Source: Egerieenecus sp048201975 (GTDB lineage Bacteria; Bacillota; Clostridia; Christensenellales; Aristaeellaceae). From it: a stretch of DNA of 15,831 nucleotides. The stretch lies in the NCBI GenBank assembly GCA_048201975.1, contig DBFBGQ010000012.1, forward strand, positions 1 through 15,831. Direction: 5' to 3'. A program made the translations under genes and the position numbers. Shown here one piece after another: positions 1-6,599 of the stretch; positions within the stretch are counted from its first letter, which is position 1, and each line of letters begins with the position of its first letter. The notes under the pieces are model-generated. The model was not told the DNA's origin. It did no database searches and saw only the letters and a list, made by a program, of their open reading frames with translations.

Positions 1-1063
1 TTCTGCCTCCGTGGTCACCGATGTGCTGATGAAGAAGTATGTGGGCGCCATGCCCCTGTACCGGCAGGAGCAGATGTGGAAACGCATGGGTGTGGAGCTG
101 AAGCGCGGCACCATGGCCAATTGGGTCATTCAGGTGGCGGATCTGTATCTTCGTCCCTTCTGGAAGCGAATCCGGAGCGAGCTGCTGACCCAGAGCACGA
201 TTCACGCCGACGAAACGGTGATGCAGGTGCTCAAGAGAAAGGCAAGCCGGCCAGCTCGGAATCGCGCATGTGGGTGTATTCATCCGCCAAGCGTGCGGAC
301 ATCCAGCTGCGTTGCTTCGAATACCGGGAGAGCCGAAGCGGGAAATGGGCAAAGACCTTCCTTGAGGGCTTCAGCGGCGTCCTGATCACAGACGGATACA
401 GCGGTTACAACAAGGTTCAGGATGCAAAACGCGCAGGCTGCTGGGCACATATGCGCAGGAAGTGGCTGGAAGCGATGCCAGAAGGTGCCGATGCAAAGAC
501 CTGCAAGGCTTCGGAGGGCTATGAGTTCTGCAACCGGCTGTTTGAGTTGGAACGCCAGTTTGAAAAGCTGACCGCAGAAGAACGTCTCAGGCAGCGCAAG
601 GAGAAGTCAGGCCCGGTTCTGGAAGCATACTGGAAATGGCTGAATACGATTCCCCGTTCCACAGGCAAGCTGAAGGACGCTGTTACCTATGCGCAAAACC
701 AGAAGGCATACCTGAGTGCGTTTCTTGAGCATGGCGAGATTGAAATCAGCAACAACCAGGTAGAAAACGCCATCCGCCCCTTTGTCATTGGCCGGAAGGG
801 ATGGCTCTTTGCTGATACGCCCCAGGGCGCGGAAGCGAGTGCAATCATCTACTCGCTGATGGAAACGGCAAAAGCCAATCACCTGCGGCTGGACGACTAT
901 CTGCTCCATCTGCTCAGCCTATTGCCTGAGCGCGCAGAGCAGCGCAAGGACTTTGAGATGGATGATCTGCTTCCCTGGTCAGAAGAAATGAAGTCGTGGT
1001 TCTCGGCAGTGTGAGTGCCGGGAACCACGGCTTCCTGTACCGGGGGATTATTGAGCGGTTACT
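1..1063 (+). mobile_element. IS66-family insertion sequence, 3' part
   Basis: This is the right-hand part of an IS66-type element; the left end lies before the window. It contains most of the TnpC transposase followed by about 45 noncoding bases. That stretch ends near 1055-1063 in GAGCGGTTAC, which resembles the IS66 terminal-repeat style (GTAAGCGC-like ends read on the other strand). Just past this point the sequence becomes an IS1182-type transposase, so the IS66 copy probably inserted into an older element. The exact right end and the 8-bp target duplication expected for this family cannot be confirmed without the left end. Confidence 0.7.
2..1014 (+). pseudogene. IS66 family transposase (TnpC), 5'-truncated by the window and frameshifted
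   Basis: TnpC is the DDE transposase of IS66 elements. The N-terminal part is read in frame 2 (2 to about 235: SVVTDVLMKKYVGAMPLYRQ, then the HADET motif carrying the first catalytic Asp). Translation must move to frame 1 near 235 to continue through MWVYSS, the ITDGYSGY motif (second Asp), and NNQVENAIRPF (catalytic Glu), then the IS66 C-terminal domain (ADTPQGAEASAIIYSLMETAK) to a TGA at 1012-1014. At 230-240 the expected CTC-AAG-GAG-AAA reads CTCAAGAGAAA, so one G is missing. All three catalytic residues survive but are split between frames, so no intact enzyme is made unless ribosomes shift by -1. No canonical slippery heptamer is visible at the site. A sequencing or assembly error is the alternative explanation. 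Confidence 0.85.
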
Positions 1064-1276
1064 TTTCAACTGCGTGTGTGCCGCGCTATTCAAGTGGAAG
1101 GCGCGTTTGCACTGCTGAAAAACGACTTTGGGTTTCGGCGCTTTCTCACCAGAGGCAAAGGCAATATTTGCACGGAGCTGTTTTTCCTGGCCCTGGCGTT
1201 TGACCTGAAAAAGCTATGGATGAAGCGGGAACACAACCGGCTTAAAACGCGAGTGTCTCTCAAACTGGTTTCGTAG
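1064..1276 (+). pseudogene. C-terminal remnant of an IS1182-type DDE transposase
   Basis: The frame is open from 1055 and reads FQLRVCRAIQVEGAFALLKN followed by DFGFRRFLTRGKGNICTELF and a basic tail ending at a TAG at 1274-1276. The R-x-IQVEGAF-x-LK-x-D-x-GFRRFLTRGK block is the typical C-terminal signature of IS1182/DDE_Tnp_1_6 transposases and carries the last catalytic Glu (EGAF). Only about 70 of the usual 450-500 residues are present. An in-frame TGA at 1052-1054 and the IS66 end lie immediately upstream, and there is no plausible start with a ribosome binding site. It is a dead remnant, probably severed by the IS66 insertion. A GTG at 1076 could formally start a 66-residue peptide, but nothing supports its expression. 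Confidence 0.75.
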
Positions 1277-1411
1277 TGCTCGCAAAAAATGAAGAGTTAT
1301 CTACATGCGGATCTGTTTTGCGACAGCCCTGGTTTCTTATGCCTCTTTTCGCTTTGGCTGGTTGGTTTTTGACGCTATGCCGCCGTTTTTTTCTTGATTT
1401 GTATGCAAAAA

Positions 1412-1447
1412 GGGCGTGCCGCAGAAGTTGCTTTCTGCAACACGCCC
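1412..1447. repeat. 15-bp imperfect hairpin at the probable end of the IS1182-type element
   Basis: The left arm GGGCGTGCCGCAGAA (1412-1426) pairs with TTCTGCAACACGCCC (1433-1447) around a six-base loop, with 13 of 15 positions matched. Stem-loops of this kind are common just downstream of transposase genes in this family, so it is best read as the right-end structure of the IS1182-type remnant. The six A residues before it (1406-1411) would give a U-tract only for transcription on the minus strand. Confidence 0.5.
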
Positions 1448-1484
1448 AACCGTCCGGCGGCAAAGCCACCGGATATGAATGAAA

Positions 1485-1528
1485 GTCGAAGGGGCTGCAG
1501 CCCCTCCGACGCCTCTAGGAGGTTTTTT
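1485..1528 (+). terminator. Rho-independent terminator facing rightward
   Basis: GTCGAAGGGGC (1485-1495) pairs with GCCCCTCCGAC (1500-1510) around TGCA with a single mismatch. A second small hairpin, CCTC-TAG-GAGG (1512-1522), follows and runs straight into TTTTTT (1523-1528). It would stop transcription leaving the IS remnants before it runs antisense into dnaJ. Confidence 0.6.
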
Positions 1529-1538
1529 GACAGTCTAA

Positions 1539-1564
1539 GCGGGAGAGAATTTCTTCTCCCCCGC
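1539..1564 (-). terminator. Hairpin just downstream of dnaJ, possible operon terminator
   Basis: On the minus strand, nine bases past the dnaJ stop, GCGGGGGAGAA pairs with TTCTCTCCCGC around a four-base loop (one mismatch in 11). The following bases (TTAGACTG) lack a T-run, so it may act as an mRNA 3'-end stabiliser or a weak terminator. The larger hairpin at 1485-1510, read in the minus direction, is also available to stop readthrough. Confidence 0.45.
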
Positions 1565-1572
1565 CCAGGCTG

Positions 1573-2706
1573 TTAATTGAACAGTTCCTTCACGCGGTCC
1601 ATAAAGCTCTTCTTGTTTTCATATTCCTTGCCGGTGGTGGAATCCTCAAACTGGCGGAGCAGCTCCTTCTGCTTCTCGGTGAGCCGGCGGGGTATCTCCA
1701 CCCGCACCCGGACCAGCAAGTCGCCCTTTCCGCCGCCGCGCAGCTGCTGAATGCCGTAGCCCTTCAGCCGCAGCTCCTGATCGTTCTGCGTGCCCTCAGG
1801 GATATGATACTTCACCGGGCCCTGCAGGGTGGGGATATCCACATCCCCGCCCAGCGCCGCCTGGGTGAAGGAAATGGGGAATTCATAGCGCAGATCATAG
1901 CCGTCCCGGCGGAACAGCTTGTGAGGCTTGACAATAATGTTGATATACAGATCGCCGCTGGGTCCGCCCCGAAGCCCCGGTTCACCTTGACCGTTCATCA
2001 CAATGGTCTGCCCGTTGTCAATGCCCGCGGGCACCTTCACCGTGGCGGTGCGCTTCACCCGGGTACGGCCGGAACCGCCGCATGCGGTGCACTTATCCTG
2101 GATCACCTTGCCCGTGCCGCCGCAGGTGGGGCAGGTGCGCACGGTGACCATAAAGCCGCCGCCGCTGCGCACCTGGCCGGTACCGTGGCAGGTTTGGCAG
2201 GTGGTTGGCGACGTGCCGGGCTTGGCGCCTGAACCGCCGCAGGTCTTGCAATTTTCATTCCGATAAAAGTCGAAGGACTTCTCGCAGCCGTTGGCCGCCT
2301 CCTCAAATGTGATCCGCAGCTCATAGCGCAGATCCGCGCCCTGCACCGGTCCCTGACGGCGGCTGGTGGTGCCCATGCCTCCGCCGAAGATCTGGTCAAA
2401 AATGCTGTCGAAGCCCATGCCCCCAAAGGGGCTTCCGCCAAAGTCCATACCGCCGAAGGGGTTGCCGCCCGCGCCCATGTTCGGTCCGTCAAAGCCGAAC
2501 TGGTCATACCGGGCGCGCTTGTCGGGATCAGAGAGCACCTCGTTGGCCTCATTCAGCTCCTTGAAGCGCTCCTCGGCGGTTTTATCGTTGGGGTGCAGGT
2601 CAGGGTGGCATTCCTTGGCCTTGCGGCGGTATGCCTGCTTGATCTCCTCCGCCGTGGCGTTTTTGCCGACCCCCAGCACCTCATAATAATCACGTTTCTG
2701 TGCCAA
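1573..2706 (-). CDS. dnaJ: Chaperone DnaJ (Hsp40)
   Basis: DnaJ is the J-domain co-chaperone that delivers unfolded clients to DnaK and stimulates its ATPase in the cytoplasm. The 377-residue product is of normal type I length. It has an N-terminal J domain with the HPD tripeptide (about residues 35-37), a Gly/Phe-rich linker (about 72-110), four zinc-binding CxxCxGxG repeats (CKTCGGSG, CQTCHGTG, CPTCGGTG, CTACGGSG; about 150-220) and the C-terminal client-binding domain. The start is TTG: it lies 7 bases after a GAGGTGG ribosome binding site, and an in-frame TGA two codons upstream excludes a longer protein. An ATG just upstream is out of frame and stops after seven codons. It is the last gene of the hrcA operon, 87 bases after dnaK, with a strong hairpin in the gap. 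Confidence 0.97.
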   Translation of the reverse strand: MAQKRDYYEVLGVGKNATAEEIKQAYRRKAKECHPDLHPNDKTAEERFKELNEANEVLSDPDKRARYDQFGFDGPNMGAGGNPFGGMDFGGSPFGGMGFDSIFDQIFGGGMGTTSRRQGPVQGADLRYELRITFEEAANGCEKSFDFYRNENCKTCGGSGAKPGTSPTTCQTCHGTGQVRSGGGFMVTVRTCPTCGGTGKVIQDKCTACGGSGRTRVKRTATVKVPAGIDNGQTIVMNGQGEPGLRGGPSGDLYINIIVKPHKLFRRDGYDLRYEFPISFTQAALGGDVDIPTLQGPVKYHIPEGTQNDQELRLKGYGIQQLRGGGKGDLLVRVRVEIPRRLTEKQKELLRQFEDSTTGKEYENKKSFMDRVKELFN

Positions 2707-2745
2707 TGTTCATCCACCTCACAACCCATGTGGGGAGTACACAGG

Positions 2746-2776
2746 CAGGAGCACCTCCGCCCTGGAGATGCTCCTG
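2746..2776 (-). other. Strong hairpin in the dnaK-dnaJ intergenic region
   Basis: CAGGAGCA (2746-2753) pairs perfectly with TGCTCCTG (2769-2776). The stem continues after one mismatch as CTCC/GGAG around a five-base loop, giving 12 pairs in all. No T-run follows on the minus strand, so it is not a classical terminator. It may be an mRNA processing or stability element that lowers dnaJ output relative to dnaK; that role is inferred. Confidence 0.6.
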
Positions 2777-2793
2777 TCCTTTCCTGTCCCTTA

Positions 2794-4617
2794 TCAGCGC
2801 ACATCACCCTCGGTGTTCACGGTACCGTCGGGGTTGGTGCTGCCGGAGGCGGGGCCGTCCTGGGGAGGAACCTGGCCTTCGCCGCCCTGCTGCTGGTACA
2901 GCTTGCCAAAGATGGCGTACACCTTCTGCGTGAAACCTTCCATGGCGTTCTTGATCTCGTCCGCCTTGCCGCCCTCGCGGACCTTCTTGAAGGCGTCGAT
3001 CTCGCTCTGGATGGTGTTCTTATCCTCTTCGGAGAGCTTCTCGCCGTTCTCCCGCAGCTGCTTCTCCATCTCGTAGATCAGGCTATCGGCATGGTTGAGG
3101 GTTTCCACCTCTTCCTTGCGCTTCTTGTCCTGCTCGGCGTACTGCTCGGCTTCCTTCACCCGCTGGTTGATCTCCTCCTCGGTGAGGTTGGTGGAGGCGG
3201 TGATGGTGATCTTCTGCTCGTTGCCGGTGGCCTTATCCTTGGCGGACACGTTCACGATGCCGTTGCGGTCAATGGAGAAGGTAACCTCAATCTGCGGCAC
3301 GCCGCGGGGCGCGGGGGCAATGCCGGTGAGCTGGAAGCGGCCCAGGGACTTGTTGTCATAGGCCATCTGCCGCTCGCCCTGGAGCACGTTGATCTCCACG
3401 GTGGTCTGCCCGTCGGCGGCGGTGGAGAACACCTGGCTCTTGCTGGTGGGGATGGTGGTGTTGCGGTCGATCAACCGGGTGAAGATGTGGCCTTCCGTCT
3501 CCAGACCCAGGGACAGGGGCGTCACATCCAGCAGCAGCACGTCCTTGACCTCGCCGCCCAGCACGCCGCCCTGGATGGCCGCGCCGATGGCCACGCACTC
3601 GTCGGGGTTGATGCCCTTGAAGGGCTCCTTGCCGGTGACCTTCTTCACCGCTTCCTGCACCGCAGGGATACGGGTGGAGCCGCCCACCAGGATGATCTTG
3701 TCAATCTGATCGTAGGTCAGGCCCGCATCGCTGAGCGCCTTGCGCATGGGCTCGATGGTGGCATCCACCAGGTCGCGGGTCAGCTCCTCAAACTTGGCCC
3801 GGGTGAGAGTCATGTCCAGGTGCTTGGGGCCGGTGGCGTCGGCGGTGATAAAGGGCAGATTGATGTTGGCGGTCATGGTGCCGGACAGCTCAATCTTGGC
3901 CTTCTCCGCAGCCTCCTTCAGGCGCTGATAGGCAATGCGGTCCTGCTTCAGGTCGATGCCGTTCTCCTTCTTGAAGCTGTCGGCGATGTAGTTGATGATC
4001 CGTTCGTCAAAGTCGTCGCCGCCCAGGCGGGTGTTGCCGTTGGTGGCCCGCACTTCAAACACGCCGTCGCCGATATCCAGGATGGATACGTCGAAGGTGC
4101 CGCCGCCCAGGTCATATACCAGAATCTTCTGGTTGCCTTCCTTGTCCAGGCCATAGGCCAGGGACGCGGCGGTGGGCTCGTTGATAATACGCATAACCTC
4201 CAGCCCGGCGATGCGGCCGGCATCCTTGGTGGCCTGGCGCTGGCTGTCGTTGAAGTAGGCAGGCACGGTGATGACCGCCTGGGTGACGGTCTCGCCCAGA
4301 TACGCCTCGGCGGACTCCTTCATCCGGGTCAGAATCATGGCGCTGATATCCTGGGGGGTATATTCCTTGCCGTCAATGTTCACCTTGTGCGCGGTGCCCA
4401 TTTCACGCTTGATGGAAATCACGGTGCGCTCGGGGTTAGTCACCGCCTGGCGCTTGGCCACCTGACCCACCAGACGCTCGCCATCCTTGGTGAAGGCCAC
4501 CACGGACGGGGTGGTGCGGCTGCCCTCCGCGTTGGGGATTACCACGGGCTTGCCGCCTTCCATGACCGCCACACAGCTATTGGTAGTACCTAAGTCAATA
4601 CCGATGATCTTGCTCAT
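2794..4617 (-). CDS. dnaK: Molecular chaperone DnaK (Hsp70)
   Basis: DnaK is the ATP-dependent Hsp70 chaperone that binds exposed hydrophobic segments in the cytoplasm. The 607-residue product has the ATPase domain (about 1-365) with the phosphate-1 motif IGIDLGTTNSCVAV, the phosphate-2 motif VYDLGGGTFDVSIL and the adenosine motif ILVGGSTRIPAVQ. The linker DVLLLDVTPLSLG precedes the substrate-binding beta domain and a helical lid rich in Lys and Glu. The last 30 or so residues are Gly/Pro/Thr/Asn-rich and end in EGDVR, without the acidic EEVK/EVVD-like tail common in bacterial DnaK. The start is the ATG giving MSKIIGIDLG, 9 bases after AAGGAGG; an in-frame upstream extension lacks a suitable ribosome binding site. 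It lies between grpE and dnaJ in the operon. Confidence 0.98.
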   Translation of the reverse strand: MSKIIGIDLGTTNSCVAVMEGGKPVVIPNAEGSRTTPSVVAFTKDGERLVGQVAKRQAVTNPERTVISIKREMGTAHKVNIDGKEYTPQDISAMILTRMKESAEAYLGETVTQAVITVPAYFNDSQRQATKDAGRIAGLEVMRIINEPTAASLAYGLDKEGNQKILVYDLGGGTFDVSILDIGDGVFEVRATNGNTRLGGDDFDERIINYIADSFKKENGIDLKQDRIAYQRLKEAAEKAKIELSGTMTANINLPFITADATGPKHLDMTLTRAKFEELTRDLVDATIEPMRKALSDAGLTYDQIDKIILVGGSTRIPAVQEAVKKVTGKEPFKGINPDECVAIGAAIQGGVLGGEVKDVLLLDVTPLSLGLETEGHIFTRLIDRNTTIPTSKSQVFSTAADGQTTVEINVLQGERQMAYDNKSLGRFQLTGIAPAPRGVPQIEVTFSIDRNGIVNVSAKDKATGNEQKITITASTNLTEEEINQRVKEAEQYAEQDKKRKEEVETLNHADSLIYEMEKQLRENGEKLSEEDKNTIQSEIDAFKKVREGGKADEIKNAMEGFTQKVYAIFGKLYQQQGGEGQVPPQDGPASGSTNPDGTVNTEGDVR

Positions 4618-4675
4618 AATCCATGTCCTCCTTATAAACACCATTCCGCTTTGTTGGATGTTTTCATTCTTTATG

Positions 4676-4695
4676 GGAAAAGGGGCCGGGCCCCT
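4676..4695 (-). other. Terminator-like hairpin between grpE and dnaK
   Basis: Read on the minus strand, AGGGGC pairs with GCCCCT around CCG, and the stem runs into TTTT before CCCATAAAG. The short stem and four-base U-tract suggest partial termination (attenuation) or an mRNA processing site 12 bases after the grpE stop. Function is inferred from sequence only. Confidence 0.45.
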
Positions 4696-4707
4696 GATCC
4701 GTCCTGT

Positions 4708-5280
4708 TTAGTCGGGCACAACCTTGACCATGGCGTGCCGCAGCACGTGATTGTCCAGCTGATAGCCCTTTTGGAACACCTGGCACACCGTGCCGGGTTC
4801 TCCTTCCTCGGGAGCGCCCTGCATCAGGGCGTTTTCCAGGTTGGGGTCAAATTTCTCCCCCAACCGGTCGATGGGGGTGATGCCCTGCTTCTGGAACACG
4901 TCGCTGAGCTGGCGAAGCACCAGCCCCACGCCTTCCCGCAGCTGGGCGTCGGGGGATTCCTTGGCCGCGTCCACGGCCCTTTCCAGATTATCCATCACCG
5001 GCAGCAGCACCGCCGCCAGGGACCGGATGCCCTCCTTGTAGGCGTCCGCCCGAACGGATTCGTTGCGCCGGCGGAAGTTGTCAAAGTCAGCCTGCACGCG
5101 CTGGGCCAGGTTCAGGTATTCCTCAGCCTGGGCCTTGGCGGCGTCCAGTTCCTCCTGGGTGGGGCCGGCGGGAGAGGTTTCCTGCTCCTCCTGGGCGGGG
5201 ATCTCCGCCTCCTGGGCGTCCTCCCAGGCCTGCTGCTCCATCTCCATCTGCATTTTCTCCTTTTTGTCCATTCGGCTCAT
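4708..5280 (-). CDS. grpE: Nucleotide exchange factor GrpE
   Basis: GrpE is the dimeric exchange factor that releases ADP from DnaK. The 190-residue product begins with an acidic and Gln/Glu-rich region (about 1-60). A long helix follows with the family signature RVQADFDNFRRRNE (about 75-88), and then the beta-wing domain with the closing motif GYQLDNHVLRHAMVKV near the C terminus. The start ATG has AGGAGAAAGG upstream; a second in-frame ATG at codon 4 is less well placed. It begins 25 bases after the hrcA stop and is followed after 90 bases by dnaK, so hrcA, grpE, dnaK and dnaJ are almost certainly cotranscribed. Confidence 0.97.
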   Translation of the reverse strand: MSRMDKKEKMQMEMEQQAWEDAQEAEIPAQEEQETSPAGPTQEELDAAKAQAEEYLNLAQRVQADFDNFRRRNESVRADAYKEGIRSLAAVLLPVMDNLERAVDAAKESPDAQLREGVGLVLRQLSDVFQKQGITPIDRLGEKFDPNLENALMQGAPEEGEPGTVCQVFQKGYQLDNHVLRHAMVKVVPD

Positions 5281-5305
5281 GTCGTTGCCTTTCTCCTGCT
5301 ATGGG

Positions 5306-6337
5306 CTAAACGTTATCTTCCTCGTCCTGCAGCATGCGGCTGAGCTGCTGGCCCATGGTACCCAGGATGGACAGCACCTTGCTGTACTGCATCCGCGTGG
5401 GACCGATGATGCCGATGGTTCCCTTTTGCCCTCCCCCGGACTGATAGGTGGCGGTGACGATGGAACAGTCCACCATTTCCGGCACCCCCGTCTCCGGGCC
5501 AATGCGCACGGTAAAGGCCATCTCGCCCTGGCTGGCGATGATTTGCGCCAGCTTATCCCGGGTTTCCATCAGGGTAAGGAAATTCCGCGCCTTTTCCACG
5601 TCGCTGTATTCCGGGTAGCTGAGCATGTTGCTGCTGCCGCCCACGGCCACATGGCTCATGGGCTTTTTCTCGGCGGCGTTGAGGAGCTGATGAACCCCGG
5701 CCAGCACCGCCTCGTTGCGCTGCATCCGGCGGCTGATCTCCGGGATGCGCGCCCCCGCCTCCCGCAGGGTCATGCCTGCAAGCTCCTGGGTGAGCATGCG
5801 GGAGATGGCGTAGAGGGTGTCGCTGTCCAGCTGGTCGGATACGCGAATCACCGTATCCCGGACGATGCCGCTGTCCGTAACGATGACCACCAGCGCGCTC
5901 ACCGCGCTGACGGGCACCAGCTGCAGCGTGCGAATGCGGGGCTCCGGCCCTTTGGGTGGCAGCACCACCGCCGTGTAATGGGTCAGGCTGGAGAGCACCT
6001 GGGCCGCGTGGTCAATCACGTCGCCCATCTGCCGCACCCGGCCCTGGAAGTGCTCTCGCACGGTGATCACGTCCGCGGAAGGTATCCTCCCCCGCTTCAG
6101 CAGCTCATCCACATACAGCCGGTACGCCTTGGCCGAGGGAACCCGTCCCGCCGATACGTGGGGCTGGTCCAAGTAGCCCAGCTCCTCCAGGTCGCTCATC
6201 TCATTGCGGATGGTGGCCGAGCTCAGCCCCATGTCGTATTTCTTGGAAATTGTCCGGGAGCCCACGGGCACCGCCGTTAGAATATAGTCGTCAATGATCG
6301 CCTGCAAAATACGAAGCTTTCTTTCGTCCATCTCCAT
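5306..6337 (-). CDS. hrcA: Heat-inducible transcription repressor HrcA
   Basis: HrcA binds CIRCE inverted repeats and represses class I heat-shock genes; GroEL keeps it active in characterised Gram-positive bacteria. The 343-residue product has the N-terminal winged helix. Its conserved segments are VGSRTISKKYDMGLSSATIRNE, here in two abutting pieces (VGSRTISKKYDM and GLSSATIRNEM), then DLEELGYL and PHVSAGRVPS. These are followed by the GAF-like and dimerisation domains. Start choice: the ATG giving MEMDERKLRIL sits 9 bases after AAAGGAGGG. Reading further upstream would run translation through the CIRCE element. It is first in the operon and thus self-regulated, with CIRCE 26 bases ahead of its start codon. 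Confidence 0.97.
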   Translation of the reverse strand: MEMDERKLRILQAIIDDYILTAVPVGSRTISKKYDMGLSSATIRNEMSDLEELGYLDQPHVSAGRVPSAKAYRLYVDELLKRGRIPSADVITVREHFQGRVRQMGDVIDHAAQVLSSLTHYTAVVLPPKGPEPRIRTLQLVPVSAVSALVVIVTDSGIVRDTVIRVSDQLDSDTLYAISRMLTQELAGMTLREAGARIPEISRRMQRNEAVLAGVHQLLNAAEKKPMSHVAVGGSSNMLSYPEYSDVEKARNFLTLMETRDKLAQIIASQGEMAFTVRIGPETGVPEMVDCSIVTATYQSGGGQKGTIGIIGPTRMQYSKVLSILGTMGQQLSRMLQDEEDNV

Positions 6338-6363
6338 GGATCGCTCCCTCCTTTCGGGGGTTG

Positions 6364-6390
6364 TTAGCACTCGATGGACGTGAGTGCTAA
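6364..6390 (-). promoter_or_regulatory. CIRCE operator (HrcA-binding site)
   Basis: TTAGCACTC (6364-6372), nine bases, then GAGTGCTAA (6382-6390): an exact match to the CIRCE consensus with perfect 9-bp arms and the canonical spacer. It lies just downstream of the -10 of the hrcA promoter, near or after the start point, so bound HrcA would block initiation and the element is carried in the leader mRNA. Confidence 0.97.
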
Positions 6391-6401
6391 CTACGTGACT
6401 T

Positions 6402-6430
6402 AAGATAGCACCGACATGAGAAAATGTCAA
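6402..6430 (-). promoter_or_regulatory. Housekeeping (sigma-A type) promoter of the hrcA operon
   Basis: On the minus strand, TTGACA (6425-6430) is separated by 17 bases from TATCTT (6402-6407). The hexamers and spacing are near consensus, and the predicted start falls around 6395, directly before CIRCE. The AT-rich tract upstream (6441-6466) could act as an UP element. Confidence 0.88.
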
Positions 6431-6514
6431 GGGTTTCCGCAGCTTTTTTTGATGAAATTTTTATGAACGTTCCGGCAGCCGCGGCTTTGTGCTTCCTGGT
6501 GGGCATAACGCCGG

Positions 6515-6543
6515 TTGACACCGCCCCCGCGTGCCGATATAAT
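6515..6543 (+). promoter_or_regulatory. Perfect-consensus promoter of the DUF2264-GH88 unit
   Basis: TTGACA (6515-6520), 17 bases, TATAAT (6538-6543): both hexamers match the sigma-70/sigma-A consensus exactly and the spacing is optimal. It is divergent from the hrcA promoter, with about 85 bases between the two -35 boxes. No operator palindrome or catabolite (cre) box is obvious around it. The predicted start near 6550 leaves a leader of 35-50 bases. Confidence 0.85.
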
Positions 6544-6599
6544 GAAGAAAAACCACCGGCTTGCGATTCCCATCCATTTTTGAAATGAGGTTGATTCGT

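Larger units (their letters stand above)
1277..1572. other. Gene-free stretch between the IS remnants and dnaJ
   Basis: No reading frame here resembles a protein. The first 130 bases are probably the noncoding tail of the IS1182-type element. The remainder is unusually rich in inverted repeats: 1412-1447, 1454-1472 (CCGGCGGC/GCCACCGG around AAA, one mismatch), 1485-1510, 1512-1522 and 1539-1564. The larger ones are listed separately. Confidence 0.6.

Noticed and set aside
225..245. Programmed -1 frameshifting in the IS66 transposase
   Set aside because: The site CTC AAG AGA is not a slippery heptamer, and IS66 elements normally encode tnpC in one frame; a simple base loss explains it better.
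2593..4593. A 666-codon open frame on the plus strand opposite dnaK
   Set aside because: Long antisense frames opposite dnaK are a known by-product of GC-rich codon usage. The translation is a low-complexity Leu/Gly/His/Val-rich series, has no ribosome binding site and matches no family.
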